64,000 nucleotides of DNA, taken from Sulfurimonas sp. GTDB lineage: Bacteria > Campylobacterota > Campylobacteria > Campylobacterales > Sulfurimonadaceae. The notes beneath the pieces were generated by a model, which worked only from the letters and a program-made list of their open reading frames with translations, was not told the origin of the DNA and did no database searches. The DNA lies in NCBI RefSeq assembly GCF_016744025.1, contig NZ_JADGFC010000002.1, positions 1-64,000 on the forward strand, written 5' to 3'. This document shows, one piece after another, positions 16,371 to 25,494 of this stretch; positions within the stretch are counted from its first letter, which is position 1; each line of letters opens with the position of its first letter. The position numbers and the translations under genes were made by a program.

Positions 16371-17258
16371 CTAATAATTGGTAATTAACACTTCTTGCGT
16401 AGTATTTGTATTTTTATCTTTAGCATGATAACTACAGTTGTGATAAGTATGTTCTAGATTATGAATATTATACTTTTTGCTCCACTCTATTAAAAGATCA
16501 TTTTTACGACCTTTATTTTCAAAAACATTAGAGAGTGCGAACTTTATATTTTTGGCATTTAACTCATCCATATACTTTAGTAACTCTATCTCTTTAGTTT
16601 CATTCCAACCGCCATTTTCGTTGTAAGTCGCTTGCGTAGCCAAGTATGGAGGGTCAATATAAACAAAAGAGTCTGATGGTATTTTCACATCTTTAAAGTG
16701 TTTTGAGTTAAACGAGATATTTAGCGTATTTAATCTATCTATGAATAGCCCTAAATTTTTCTTCATATTCTTATTAAAATCTCTTTTATTTACAGGAGTG
16801 TTAAACTTACCGCTGGCATTAAAACGTATCTGATTGTTAAATGCAAAAATGAGAGTCGTGTAAAACATAAGTTCACTAGGATTCTCATTATAGTCAGCTC
16901 TTAGTTTTTCATAGAATTTTTTATTATACTTTCCAACTCCAGAACTTGAGTTTGTATTGTACTTTTCATATCCATATTTTGTAGTGTTTGATAGTTCATA
17001 TTTCTCTATTATTACTTCTATTTTTTCAATAATTTTATCAGATGAACTCTTTTTAAAAAATTTGTATAGGTTGATAATATCAGCACTTATATCATTAGCA
17101 ATAATTTTCTTTGCATCTATGTTTACTGCAACATTACATCCACCAGCAAAAAGATCTACAAAGGTGTTTATATTTTTTGGAAATAACGGTTCTATCTGTT
17201 TTAAAAGTTTATATTTTCCACCAGTATAGTTTAGTGGAGATTTTAAATAATCACTCAT
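16371..17258 (-). CDS. D12-class (Dam-like) adenine-N6 DNA methyltransferase
   Basis: A 295-residue N6-adenine methylase of the D12 class. It has the SAM-binding opening SPLNYTGGKYKLL, the motif I-like FVDLFAGGCNVAVN and the catalytic DPPY box VYIDPPYLATQ. D12 enzymes methylate GATC-type sites; together with the AlwI-like nuclease this suggests modification of one strand of GGATC/GATCC, by inference. The ATG at 17258 (protein MSDYLKSPLN), preceded by AAAGGGAG, is preferred over the upstream frame opening at 17279. It overlaps the nuclease gene by 8 nt, completing an M-R-M operon. In the motif I loop the third glycine is replaced by cysteine. Confidence 0.88.
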   Translation of the reverse strand: MSDYLKSPLNYTGGKYKLLKQIEPLFPKNINTFVDLFAGGCNVAVNIDAKKIIANDISADIINLYKFFKKSSSDKIIEKIEVIIEKYELSNTTKYGYEKYNTNSSSGVGKYNKKFYEKLRADYNENPSELMFYTTLIFAFNNQIRFNASGKFNTPVNKRDFNKNMKKNLGLFIDRLNTLNISFNSKHFKDVKIPSDSFVYIDPPYLATQATYNENGGWNETKEIELLKYMDELNAKNIKFALSNVFENKGRKNDLLIEWSKKYNIHNLEHTYHNCSYHAKDKNTNTTQEVLITNY

Positions 17259-19017
17259 AAAAACTCCCTTTAAAATCATGAAGAACCTTAGGTATAGCTC
17301 TTAACCACTCATCTGATGTATGAACTTCATCTTTTAGATTTATGATACTCTGCATAAATACTTGAAACTGGGTATGAAAGAAAGGTCTTTTTTCTTCTTT
17401 TAGAACCTTTATAAACTCCAATATCTCTATGATTTGAGATATAGTTAAAGGAACTATCTTTTGTTTTAAACCCTCATACTCGTACTTCACAGAAAACCAA
17501 AATGTGTTTATAGTATCTCTATGCATCTTAGGTGCTACAAATATACAATAGTTATCTTCTTGTGCAGAGTTGTTTTCAAAATCTCTAAAGTGCCTCATAA
17601 CAGGTTGCCCTTCATTATGCCATTGGTCTCTTCCATTTAACATAGTAACTTCGCAGATGCTATTGAAACTCTCATAGAAACACTCTATATCTGGCTTATT
17701 TGCAGGAGCTGTAAATATAAACTCATTATCATCTCCAACCAAAGAGTTTGCTCTTACCTCTTTAGCATCGTTGATAATATTTAGTGCCATTGTTATGTAC
17801 TTCTCTAAAGCAATACTAGGCTTCAAGTCTAAGCTTCTTATATTTATTAGAGCATCTATAGTTTCATCTATTTTAGAGATATGTTGAAGCTCTTTTTTTA
17901 TCTTTATATTTTGGAGTTTTTTACGATACCCTCTCAACTCTTCGACACTCTTTGCATCTAGGTTCTCTTGCATCTGTAGTTGAGATTCAAGAGTCTCTAT
18001 CTCCACTTTTATAGCATCTGATATCTTCTTCTGTTCTTGCTCACTTTGCCACGGCAAAATAGGTAAATTAATATCTGAAATGTACTCTATATACTCTTTC
18101 TTACTAAGAGATTCACTACTTCCATCATAAGTTTTTAAGAGTGCATTTATCTCTATCATTCTTCTTGGCTCAAGGTCTATATAAAAACCTCCACCGCGAA
18201 TATATATAAGCCTTGTAAGTCTAAAATATCTTATAGTATTATCAGAATAATCACTTAGATTATTGTTATCTATATTTGTAAAATCTGCTAAAAACTCTTC
18301 TATATAGTTTTGTGTAAACTCTTTTTTTTCTTTGTGAGTTTTAAGTGCTCTTAGTGCTAATCTAAACTCAACTAAGGTCTTAGCTTGGTCTGTTAAATCT
18401 TTATAATTTACAAGTGTCTGTCCAAAAATTTCAAACTCTGTTTTTGAGATTCCTACTTCTTTTATATCTTTTACTTTACAAAGTTTATTCACTTCGTTTA
18501 TAAGATGCAGCGTTAAGATAAATGGTTTTAGATTATAAATCTCTGAATCTTTAAAGTCTCTATCTACAGGGTTTGGATATTGCCATTTTAAAAAGCTTTT
18601 AAAAAACATTTCTCCTAAGTCATAATCATCTTTTAATAGATAGATGCCAAGAGATGTTATTTTTATCTTTTTATTTACAAGACAAACGAGCCCTATTTTT
18701 TCCAAAGGTTTATAAGATGTTCTTCCTCTTATCGCTATGCCTTCAGGATAATTTCTTTTCTCAAGTATATTCATAGCTTCATCTAGAGTTATTTCATGGT
18801 TCATATCTTGTAGAAGGTCAACAAGTTTTGATGGTAAGTTATTGTAAAACTGATTACTTCCAAATCCATAAAATCTATTTTTGACAAGTCTTGCTTGAAA
18901 CTCTATCTGAGTTTCATGGTTCCACTCTCTATTTTGGATCTCTTTTAGAGTGATTAGAAAGTTACGAAGTCTCTCCGGATTTCTAACTGTTGTAGAGATT
19001 GACCAAGCTTTTTTCAA
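17251..19017 (-). CDS. AlwI-like type II restriction endonuclease
   Basis: A 588-residue nuclease. The opening AWSISTTVRNPERLRNFL matches the AlwI-family start. The probable catalytic region holds PDIECFYES (residues 442-450) followed by CEVTM (455-459), a PD-(D/E)xK-like pattern with T in place of K, and the QPVMRHFRD segment common in AlwI-type nucleases. AlwI recognises GGATC; whether this enzyme does is inferred from family. The start is TTG, with GAGG 7 nt upstream, overlapping the preceding methylase stop as TTGA. It lies between two D12 methylases. No frameshift is visible, so the system looks complete. Confidence 0.75.
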   Translation of the reverse strand: MKKAWSISTTVRNPERLRNFLITLKEIQNREWNHETQIEFQARLVKNRFYGFGSNQFYNNLPSKLVDLLQDMNHEITLDEAMNILEKRNYPEGIAIRGRTSYKPLEKIGLVCLVNKKIKITSLGIYLLKDDYDLGEMFFKSFLKWQYPNPVDRDFKDSEIYNLKPFILTLHLINEVNKLCKVKDIKEVGISKTEFEIFGQTLVNYKDLTDQAKTLVEFRLALRALKTHKEKKEFTQNYIEEFLADFTNIDNNNLSDYSDNTIRYFRLTRLIYIRGGGFYIDLEPRRMIEINALLKTYDGSSESLSKKEYIEYISDINLPILPWQSEQEQKKISDAIKVEIETLESQLQMQENLDAKSVEELRGYRKKLQNIKIKKELQHISKIDETIDALINIRSLDLKPSIALEKYITMALNIINDAKEVRANSLVGDDNEFIFTAPANKPDIECFYESFNSICEVTMLNGRDQWHNEGQPVMRHFRDFENNSAQEDNYCIFVAPKMHRDTINTFWFSVKYEYEGLKQKIVPLTISQIIEILEFIKVLKEEKRPFFHTQFQVFMQSIINLKDEVHTSDEWLRAIPKVLHDFKGSFYE

Positions 19018-20027
19018 TTTTTAACCTCAACAAAAAACACTCTCTCTTTATTATCGCTATGAGAACTTTTTCCAGTTGTAAAAGCCTTGTAATCTTTTTC
19101 AAATATCTTCACTTCACCGCGTTTAGACATACTTTTTATAATCTCTTCATCAGTGATTTTTGCATTACTTCTAGAGTTGCCTTTTTCGCCCATGTTGTTG
19201 TATGAAAGTAAAATATATTTACATTTTGCATTTATTATCAGGTCATCAAAACTCTCAGCTGCGCTTTTAAGTGAATACTCACTTTTTATTTTACTTCTGT
19301 CAAACTTTTTTGCAACTCCAAATACTTCAGGTTTGTTCCAAAGAGATAAGTTTTCAAGAAGATGATAAGCATCACAATACTGTCTAGAGTTGTAAGGTGG
19401 GTCAAGATACAAAACATCACACTCTATATCTCTTATCAAGAGGTTTGCATCTGTATTGTGTACTTCATTGTTTGTATTTTTATCTTTAGATAAATCAAGC
19501 ATTTTCATAACAAAAGCTTGCTCTCTTATATCTTTTTTTATATACGCGTCGTAGTGTCCAACAGTGTTGGCTATTCTATCAACTGAGTACATCAAAGAAG
19601 TCGTTAGTATATTTTTCTCTTTTAAATTGATATCATTGTTTACAAATAAGTCTCGTATATTTTCTCTTATATAACCTATCTTCTTTGCTATCTTCATAGA
19701 AAAATATCTATCTCCAAAGTTATCTGAGAAGTAGTTACTCTCATCAACTTCTAACTCATTAAACTCATCTATAATTTTTAATAGTTTGGCTTCATTGAAA
19801 GGTTCAGGATTTAAAAAAGCATTTAGTGAAACATAGTTATTATAAAGTAGATCGTTAGAGATAATTCTTTTATTTTTTGCATTAAAGTACTCTCCGACAA
19901 CTCCAGTTCCAGAGAAAATATCGCATAAAGAATCAAACTCTCCAACTTCAGCTTTTATAATTTCATCTATAAAATTTAAGATTCTGTTTTTGTTGCCTAG
20001 GTATCTTCTTTGCGATATTTTATACAA
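19014..20027 (-). CDS. Second D12-class (Dam-like) adenine DNA methyltransferase
   Basis: A 337-residue methylase and the first gene of the restriction-modification operon. Visible features are SQRRYLGNKNRIL at the N-terminus (the D12 YxGxK position), LCDIFSGTGVVGEYF (motif I), and VLYLDPPYNSRQY (motif IV DPPY). With the second D12 enzyme it can methylate both strands of an asymmetric site such as GGATC. The start is TTG at 20027, with GGAG 7 nt upstream; no ATG precedes the conserved N-terminal motif. Placement before the nuclease means protection is made first. Confidence 0.87.
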   Translation of the reverse strand: MYKISQRRYLGNKNRILNFIDEIIKAEVGEFDSLCDIFSGTGVVGEYFNAKNKRIISNDLLYNNYVSLNAFLNPEPFNEAKLLKIIDEFNELEVDESNYFSDNFGDRYFSMKIAKKIGYIRENIRDLFVNNDINLKEKNILTTSLMYSVDRIANTVGHYDAYIKKDIREQAFVMKMLDLSKDKNTNNEVHNTDANLLIRDIECDVLYLDPPYNSRQYCDAYHLLENLSLWNKPEVFGVAKKFDRSKIKSEYSLKSAAESFDDLIINAKCKYILLSYNNMGEKGNSRSNAKITDEEIIKSMSKRGEVKIFEKDYKAFTTGKSSHSDNKERVFFVEVKN

Positions 20028-20092
20028 GAGTTATCTCCAACGTTTTATTGCTACAATTGTACAAAAAAAATCTCTATCTCTTCTTGAATATT

Positions 20093-21187
20093 TCAAACTG
20101 TCATACTTTTAATTGATTTACATACAACTCTTAACTCATCTTCACTCTGACCAAGTCTAGCAATGAGTCTAATGATAGCACTTGGCACAGTTGGTTGTCT
20201 TATACCACCGACTGCATAACCATCTAAGAAGAGTTTGTTTTTCATATCTAGGACTTTGGCATTATCTCCTATAAGTATAGGAACAATAAGTCCTTCAACG
20301 GCAATTCCCAACTCTTCAAAAACTACTCTTTGACGAAGTGCTATTTCTCCCTTTAAAGAGTTTGTATTTGAGCGAATAAACTTAAGAGAGTTGTGAGCTA
20401 GTAAAGTATCATAAAGTGAGAGTGAAGTAGCATAGATAATTGGCTTAGCACGATTTATAAGGTACTCGATTATATGCTCAGATGCTAAGATATAAGCACC
20501 AAAACTTCCATAAGCCTTACCAAGAGTTCCCATCTTTATATGGTTTGGCTTTGCATCTATCTTATAAAGGTCAAACACGCCCATAAGCTTGTCTCCAACA
20601 ACACCACAACTATGTGCTTCATCGACTATAAGAATGGCATCTTCTTTATCACAGATGCTAAAGACTTCTTTTTCTACCAAGTCTCCATCCATTGAGTAGA
20701 TGCCCTCAACTGCGACTATCTTTCTCTTTGCATCTGAGGCTTCTAAAATTGTAGAGAGTTCTTTCATATCGTTATGTTTAAAGAACTTTACATTTATACC
20801 ATTAAGACTAGATGCAAGGACTCCAGAAGCATGGTAGAGCTCATCCATAAATAGTTCATCACCCTTTCTTACAAGTGCTTCTATTAAAGCTATATTTGCA
20901 CTAAATCCACTGCCCAGAACTACTGCATCTTCAAAGTTGTTTGCCTCTTTTAAAGAGTCTTCAAAATCTTTATGTATTTGATGATAACCATTTACCAATA
21001 GAGAAGCTTTTGAACTATGAAGTGGAAGTTCTGATAAGGCTTGAGTAGTTTTGTTATGAAGCTCTTTGTTGTGTGAAAGACCTAAGTAATCATTAGATGC
21101 AAAGTCTAAAATATCATTGTTAACTACTTCTCTTGTTCTATATCTAGCCGAACGCTTAAGTGCTTTTATCTCATTATCATAATACAT
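20093..21187 (-). CDS. bioF: 8-amino-7-oxononanoate synthase (KAPA synthase)
   Basis: PLP enzyme joining pimeloyl-thioester and alanine to give KAPA in biotin synthesis. Alpha-oxoamine synthase signatures are LDFASNDYLGLSHN, the aspartate/histidine segment VDEAHSCGVVGD, and the PLP lysine in MGTLGKAYGSFGAY. The ATG at 21187 (protein MYYDNEIKALKR) gives 364 residues and is preferred over a longer frame opening at 21283, because a TATAAT at 21234-21239 would start transcription after 21283. The upstream GGAT ribosome site is weak. It lies at the end of the restriction-modification cluster but is probably transcribed separately. Confidence 0.93.
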   Translation of the reverse strand: MYYDNEIKALKRSARYRTREVVNNDILDFASNDYLGLSHNKELHNKTTQALSELPLHSSKASLLVNGYHQIHKDFEDSLKEANNFEDAVVLGSGFSANIALIEALVRKGDELFMDELYHASGVLASSLNGINVKFFKHNDMKELSTILEASDAKRKIVAVEGIYSMDGDLVEKEVFSICDKEDAILIVDEAHSCGVVGDKLMGVFDLYKIDAKPNHIKMGTLGKAYGSFGAYILASEHIIEYLINRAKPIIYATSLSLYDTLLAHNSLKFIRSNTNSLKGEIALRQRVVFEELGIAVEGLIVPILIGDNAKVLDMKNKLFLDGYAVGGIRQPTVPSAIIRLIARLGQSEDELRVVCKSIKSMTV

Positions 21188-21233
21188 ATCTATCCAACCG
21201 CAACTATTTTTTACTCTTTTTATATATAAGTGT

Positions 21234-21239
21234 ATTATA
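21234..21239 (-). promoter_or_regulatory. Candidate -10 element for bioF
   Basis: TATAAT on the minus strand with a predicted start near 21227 gives a leader of about 40 nt before the ATG at 21187. It supports the shorter bioF protein. Confidence 0.45.
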
Positions 21240-21336
21240 CTATAGTAATTTTTTTCTTCTTTATCATATATTGTATAATGCAAATTTTCAATGGCTTATC
21301 AAGAGATTTAGTGTAAAATATTTATAAGGTATTAAT

Positions 21337-22314
21337 ATGCATATTATGAAAATATTTTTTATTTTATTTTTTAGTCTTACTTTCTCTCTTCATGCAAATG
21401 AAAAAGTGTCTTTACAACTTAAATGGCTTCATCAGTTCCAATTTGCTGGTTACTATGCAGCAAAAGAAAAAGGCTTTTATGAAGAGCTTGGTCTTGATGT
21501 TGAGATAAGAGAAAGAGACAGAAGTAAAAATAATATAGAGCAAGTTATAAATGGCGACTCTGAGTATGGAGTAGCTGATTCTATCTTATTTTTATACAAG
21601 GCAAAAAAAGAACCAATAACTATAGTTACACCTATCTTTCAGCATTCTCCTGCTGTTATTATGACTTTAAAAAGTAGTGGCTTAGACTCTCCATACAAAC
21701 TCAACAATAAAAAACTAATGTTTTATAAAAAAGATACTGATGGATTTAGTATCTTATCAATGCTTCAACATATTGAAGTTACACCCAACCTTAAAAGAAT
21801 TAAAGACACATATACCTATGAAGCTCTAATTAACAAAAAATTTGACGCTTATGCTGGATATCTTACAAATGAATATTTCTATTTTAAAGAAAGAGGCATA
21901 GATATAAATATTATACATCCAGCTAATTATGGACTGGATTTATATGGAGATATGCTTTTTACGAATAACCAAGAAGCAAAAAATCACCCAAAAAGAGTAG
22001 AAAAGTTTAAAAAAGCGACCATTAAAGGTTGGTACTATGCACTAGAGCATAAAGAAGAAATAATCAAACTTATAAAAGAAAAATATGCCGCGTCAAAGTC
22101 AATAGAGCATCTAAGATATGAAGCAAATACACTAGAAGAAGTCATACAGCATAAACTAATTCCAATAGGTACTTTAGACAAGGGAAGAATACAATACACA
22201 CTTCAAATATACAAAAAACATGGTCTAATAAAAAATGAAGTAGATATTCATGATTATATTTTTAAACCATCACAAAGTAACATAACTCTCACTAAAGAAG
22301 AAAAAGAAAAGTAA
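21337..22314 (+). CDS. 5' part of split sensor: NMT1/THI5-like substrate-binding domain
   Basis: First fragment of a disrupted gene. It has a signal peptide (MKIFFILFFSLTFSLHANE), then a THI5/NMT1-type substrate-binding domain starting KVSLQLKWLHQFQFAGYYAA. It is closed by TAA at 22312-22314, created by a frameshift at the 34-bp tandem duplication. The start at 21337 has AAGG at good spacing. A free periplasmic protein of 325 residues could still be made and could bind a small ligand, but would lack any output domain. See the whole-locus entry for the reconstruction. Confidence 0.75.
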   Translation: MHIMKIFFILFFSLTFSLHANEKVSLQLKWLHQFQFAGYYAAKEKGFYEELGLDVEIRERDRSKNNIEQVINGDSEYGVADSILFLYKAKKEPITIVTPIFQHSPAVIMTLKSSGLDSPYKLNNKKLMFYKKDTDGFSILSMLQHIEVTPNLKRIKDTYTYEALINKKFDAYAGYLTNEYFYFKERGIDINIIHPANYGLDLYGDMLFTNNQEAKNHPKRVEKFKKATIKGWYYALEHKEEIIKLIKEKYAASKSIEHLRYEANTLEEVIQHKLIPIGTLDKGRIQYTLQIYKKHGLIKNEVDIHDYIFKPSQSNITLTKEEKEK

Positions 22315-22341
22315 CATAACTCTCACTAAAGAAGAAAAAGA
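22274..22341 (+). repeat. Exact 34-bp tandem duplication
   Basis: Two adjacent identical 34-nt copies (22274-22307 and 22308-22341) begin AAAGTAACATAACTC and end AAGAAAAAGA. Both copies encode the peptide SNITLTKEEKE in their own frames. The length is 1 modulo 3, so the duplication shifts the frame and creates the TAA at 22312-22314. Exact identity indicates that the event is recent. Confidence 0.97.
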
Positions 22342-22612
22342 GTGGATAAAAAATAATCCTGAAGTTAAATTTGCTGCAATTAAATATCAAAAACCTCTAC
22401 TTTTTTTAAATAAAGACAATCATGTAGTTGGAATCATACAAGACTACTTTAATCTTTTATCTAAAGAAATAGGGATAGAAATTTCAGTTGACTTAAGGGT
22501 AATAGATAAAACAGCAGGACATGAAGTTTCTAAAAAAAATGGAAATTATGGATTAGCATCTATATTTAAACACCATAAAAATGAAAAAGATTATCTTATT
22601 ACAGACCCATAT

Positions 22613-24406
22613 TTGTTTACAAACTTTATTATATTTTCAAATAGAAAAAATAAAGATAAGTATAAGTCTCTAAAGGACTTAGAAGGAAAAAAGGTAGCCA
22701 TAATACGAGGGCATAGAATGATGGAGTCATACTTCTCAAAAGTTAAAAATATTGAACTAGTATATGCTTCTGATGCGATACAAGAGATGAATATGCTTCA
22801 GTATGGAGAAGTTGACGCAATTGTTGGATATATCTCCTACCATAACCTTATCCAAGACAATTTATTTACTGATATCTCTGCGGCTTTTACAGACACTAAA
22901 AGGTTTCCAATAAGTATGGGGATAAATAAAGAGCACAAGATACTTCACTCTCTCATTAACAAAGCCTTAGCTATCCTATCTCAAGATCAAAAAAATGAAA
23001 TTATTTCAAAATGGATAAAAATTAGAAATATTCAAAAGAATGAAATATTAACTAGTAAAGAAATTGCTTATCTAAAAAAGAAAAAAGTTATTAAGCTTTG
23101 TATTGATCCGGATTGGATGCCATTTGAGAAAAATGAAAATGGAAAACATATTGGTATGAGTGCTGAGTATATAAAAATAATAGAAAAAGAAATAGGCACG
23201 CCAATTGAACTTTTACCCACTAAAACATGGAGCGAATCTTTAAAACTAGGATTACAAAGGAAGTGTGATGTTTTATCCTTAGTGATTCCAACAAAAGAGA
23301 GAAAAAAATATTTTCATTTTACAAAATCATATCTACATATTCCACTGGTGATTGTGACAAATATTGATGAATTTTTTATCAATGATATTAGCAAAGTAGT
23401 CAATAAAAAAATCGGTATCGCAAAAGATTATGCTTTTGCAGAGATTCTTAAAGATAAATATCCTGATATGAATATTGTTGAAGTGAAGAACATCAAAGAT
23501 GGTCTTCACCAAGTAGAAAACGCTAAACTATTTGGATTTATTGGTACTCTTGCAACTACCGGTTATCATATACAAAAAAATTATATTGGGCAGTTAAAGA
23601 TAGCTGGTAAGTTTGATGAGAAGTTAGAACTTGGAGTTGCAGTTAGAAATGACGAGCCAATACTAAGAAACATTTTTGATAAGGTTATAGCTAAAATACC
23701 AGCAGATAAAGAACAAGCAATATTAAATAAATGGGTATCTGTTAATTATGATAATGATGTGAACTATAAACCTGTTTTACAGTGGATTATTGGATTAGGC
23801 TTACTTTTTATAACTATACTTTTAATCATTCTTCGTGCAAATAGAAAGTTAAATGATGAGATAAATAATCGTAAAGAGACAGAGAAAAAACTACAAAAAC
23901 TCTCCATTACAGATGAACTTACATCTCTGTATAACAGAAGATATTTTAATGAGATATTTCCAAAACTTATCAATAGCGCTAAACGTGAGAAATACAATAT
24001 TTGTTTTGCTCTACTAGATATAGATTTCTTTAAACAATACAATGATACATATGGTCACATTAGCGGAGATCAAGCACTTCAAAGCCTCTCAGCTTGCATA
24101 AAAGCTTCTATGACAAGAGCGGATGATTATTGTTTTAGATTAGGAGGAGAAGAGTTTGCACTAATATTTAAAGGGCATTCACCTAAAGAAGCTATCAAGT
24201 TTATAGAAAAAGTAAAACAAAATATAGAAGATTTAAAAATTGAGCATAAAAAGAATAGTGCAAGTAAGTATCTAACAGTCTCATTTGGTCTTGCCATAAA
24301 AGATGCAACCTCTATAGATGATGAAAATGAACTCTATAGAGAGGCAGATATACTTCTTTATGAAGCAAAAAATAGTGGTAGAAATAAAATCTGCGTTAGT
24401 TCTTAA
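22613..24406 (+). CDS. 3' part of split sensor: solute-binding domain plus GGDEF
   Basis: Second fragment. It carries part of a first SBP_bac_3-like domain, a complete second one (KKVIKLCIDPDWMPFEKNEN through KIPADKEQAILNKW), a membrane helix near residues 388-406, a short coiled coil (NDEINNRKETEKKLQKL) and a GGDEF domain. The active site GGEEF is at residues 511-515, and the RADD I-site lies five residues before it, so enzyme activity and product inhibition would both be possible. There is no proper start: TTG at 22613 lies inside the first domain, without a good ribosome site or signal peptide. Its 3' end overlaps convergent maf by 4 nt. Confidence 0.75.
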   Translation: MFTNFIIFSNRKNKDKYKSLKDLEGKKVAIIRGHRMMESYFSKVKNIELVYASDAIQEMNMLQYGEVDAIVGYISYHNLIQDNLFTDISAAFTDTKRFPISMGINKEHKILHSLINKALAILSQDQKNEIISKWIKIRNIQKNEILTSKEIAYLKKKKVIKLCIDPDWMPFEKNENGKHIGMSAEYIKIIEKEIGTPIELLPTKTWSESLKLGLQRKCDVLSLVIPTKERKKYFHFTKSYLHIPLVIVTNIDEFFINDISKVVNKKIGIAKDYAFAEILKDKYPDMNIVEVKNIKDGLHQVENAKLFGFIGTLATTGYHIQKNYIGQLKIAGKFDEKLELGVAVRNDEPILRNIFDKVIAKIPADKEQAILNKWVSVNYDNDVNYKPVLQWIIGLGLLFITILLIILRANRKLNDEINNRKETEKKLQKLSITDELTSLYNRRYFNEIFPKLINSAKREKYNICFALLDIDFFKQYNDTYGHISGDQALQSLSACIKASMTRADDYCFRLGGEEFALIFKGHSPKEAIKFIEKVKQNIEDLKIEHKKNSASKYLTVSFGLAIKDATSIDDENELYREADILLYEAKNSGRNKICVSS

Positions 24407-24948
24407 ATAAAGGCTTTTAGAGTATCTGTATTTAGTCCCATTGCAGTACTTTCAAATCCTCTTACTTCTTTGATATAAGACTTGCAAAAGCCTTCAACCA
24501 TACAAGCGCCAGCCTTTCCTCTCCACTCACCACTTTGTAGGTACAATTCTAAATCATCAAGATTAAATTCATCAAAAATATAATCTGTTTGAGAGATATC
24601 TATAATTTTTTTCTCTTTTGAGTGGTAAATCATACAAGTAACTATAGAAGTTATATTTCCGCTTTGAGTCATTAAAATATCTCTTGCTTCATCTTTAGAC
24701 CTAGCTTTGCGAAGAATTTTTCCTTGTGCAGTTACAACAGTATCAGCAACAAGTATTGGGTAATCTTCAATTCCAAATTTTTTTAAATTGACTTCATATT
24801 TTCCAAGTGTTGCTTGATATACAAAGTTCTTAGGTGAAGATGCAACAATGGCATCTTCATCGAAATCTATGGCCTCTTGAATAAACTCTATACTAGCTTC
24901 ACGTAGAAGCATAGCGCGAGTCTGAGAACCAGATGCGAGTCTTATCAT
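24403..24948 (-). CDS. maf: Maf-family nucleotide pyrophosphatase
   Basis: House-cleaning enzyme that hydrolyses non-canonical nucleoside triphosphates to the monophosphate. The 181-residue length is slightly short. The N-terminal ASGSQTRAMLLREA, the central VADTVV with its catalytic aspartate, the segment SKDEARDILMTQSG and the terminal GLNTDTL fit the family. The ATG at 24948 is preceded by a weak site. It overlaps the end of the diguanylate cyclase gene by 4 nt on the opposite strand. Confidence 0.87.
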   Translation of the reverse strand: MIRLASGSQTRAMLLREASIEFIQEAIDFDEDAIVASSPKNFVYQATLGKYEVNLKKFGIEDYPILVADTVVTAQGKILRKARSKDEARDILMTQSGNITSIVTCMIYHSKEKKIIDISQTDYIFDEFNLDDLELYLQSGEWRGKAGACMVEGFCKSYIKEVRGFESTAMGLNTDTLKAFI

Positions 24949-25011
24949 ATACTAAATGCCTTAAGTTATTTTAATTACTCTTCAAGAGTTTTCTCTGTTT
25001 ATAGCTTATTA

Positions 25012-25494
25012 TTAAAAACTTGAAGAAAAATATGATCCTATAAAAATAGCTGTGATTCCTAAAAGGATATTTAGAGGAACCATAAACTTACCAATAAGCT
25101 CTAACTGAGATTTAGCACCTGCAAAATTACCTTCGTTTAGCATCTTATCAGCTCTATTTCTTCGCTTTATCATTACGATAAGGTTTATAAACATAAGAGA
25201 CCATATAGCTTCTTTTGCGTGAGATAAAGTACTGTATTTAGTATATGAGAGACCATAACCTTTTATCATTATGATAGCTGTTATAATTAGAATAATTACA
25301 AATGGAAGAACTATAGTAAATAGTCTTTTTAGTGCATGAGATATACGTTCAAGTCTTTTTGCTGGAGACTCAATTTCGATAAATGATGGATGAGCAGCAT
25401 ATCCCATAGATACCATGCCACCAACCCATACAACTGCTGAGATGACATGTAAGAAAACTACTAATGTCTTATACTCAACAAAAATTTCTTGCAC
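25012..25494 (-). CDS. CopD-like integral membrane protein
   Basis: A 160-residue inner-membrane protein with about four hydrophobic segments (TLVVFLHVISAVVWVGGMV, then IVLPFVIILIITAIIMI, SLMFINLIVMI and PLNILLGITAIFIGSYF). The first helix has the H-x7-WVGG pattern seen in CopD and HemJ-type proteins; copper or haem handling is inferred. The start is GTG at 25494 and shares bases with the alaS stop (TAGTG), so it is coupled to alaS. Confidence 0.65.
   Translation of the reverse strand: MQEIFVEYKTLVVFLHVISAVVWVGGMVSMGYAAHPSFIEIESPAKRLERISHALKRLFTIVLPFVIILIITAIIMIKGYGLSYTKYSTLSHAKEAIWSLMFINLIVMIKRRNRADKMLNEGNFAGAKSQLELIGKFMVPLNILLGITAIFIGSYFSSSF

Larger units (their letters stand above)
21337..24406 (+). 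pseudogene. Frameshifted periplasmic-sensor diguanylate cyclase
   Basis: One ancestral gene split by a tandem duplication. Frame 1 runs from 21337 to a stop at 22312. Frame 2 is open with no stop from the second repeat copy to 24406, but has no start codon until TTG at 22613. Removing 34 nt rejoins the frames as a protein of about 1011 residues: signal peptide, NMT1/THI5-like domain, two extracellular solute-binding (SBP_bac_3-like) domains, one membrane helix and a GGDEF domain with an intact GGEEF and a RxxD inhibitory site. This architecture is typical of sensory c-di-GMP synthases. Whether it is dead, phase-variable or an assembly artefact cannot be told from the sequence alone. Confidence 0.85.

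Noticed and set aside
21188..21283. Longer bioF start at 21283
   Set aside because: The extra 32 residues are not typical of BioF, and a TATAAT at 21234 would start transcription inside them.
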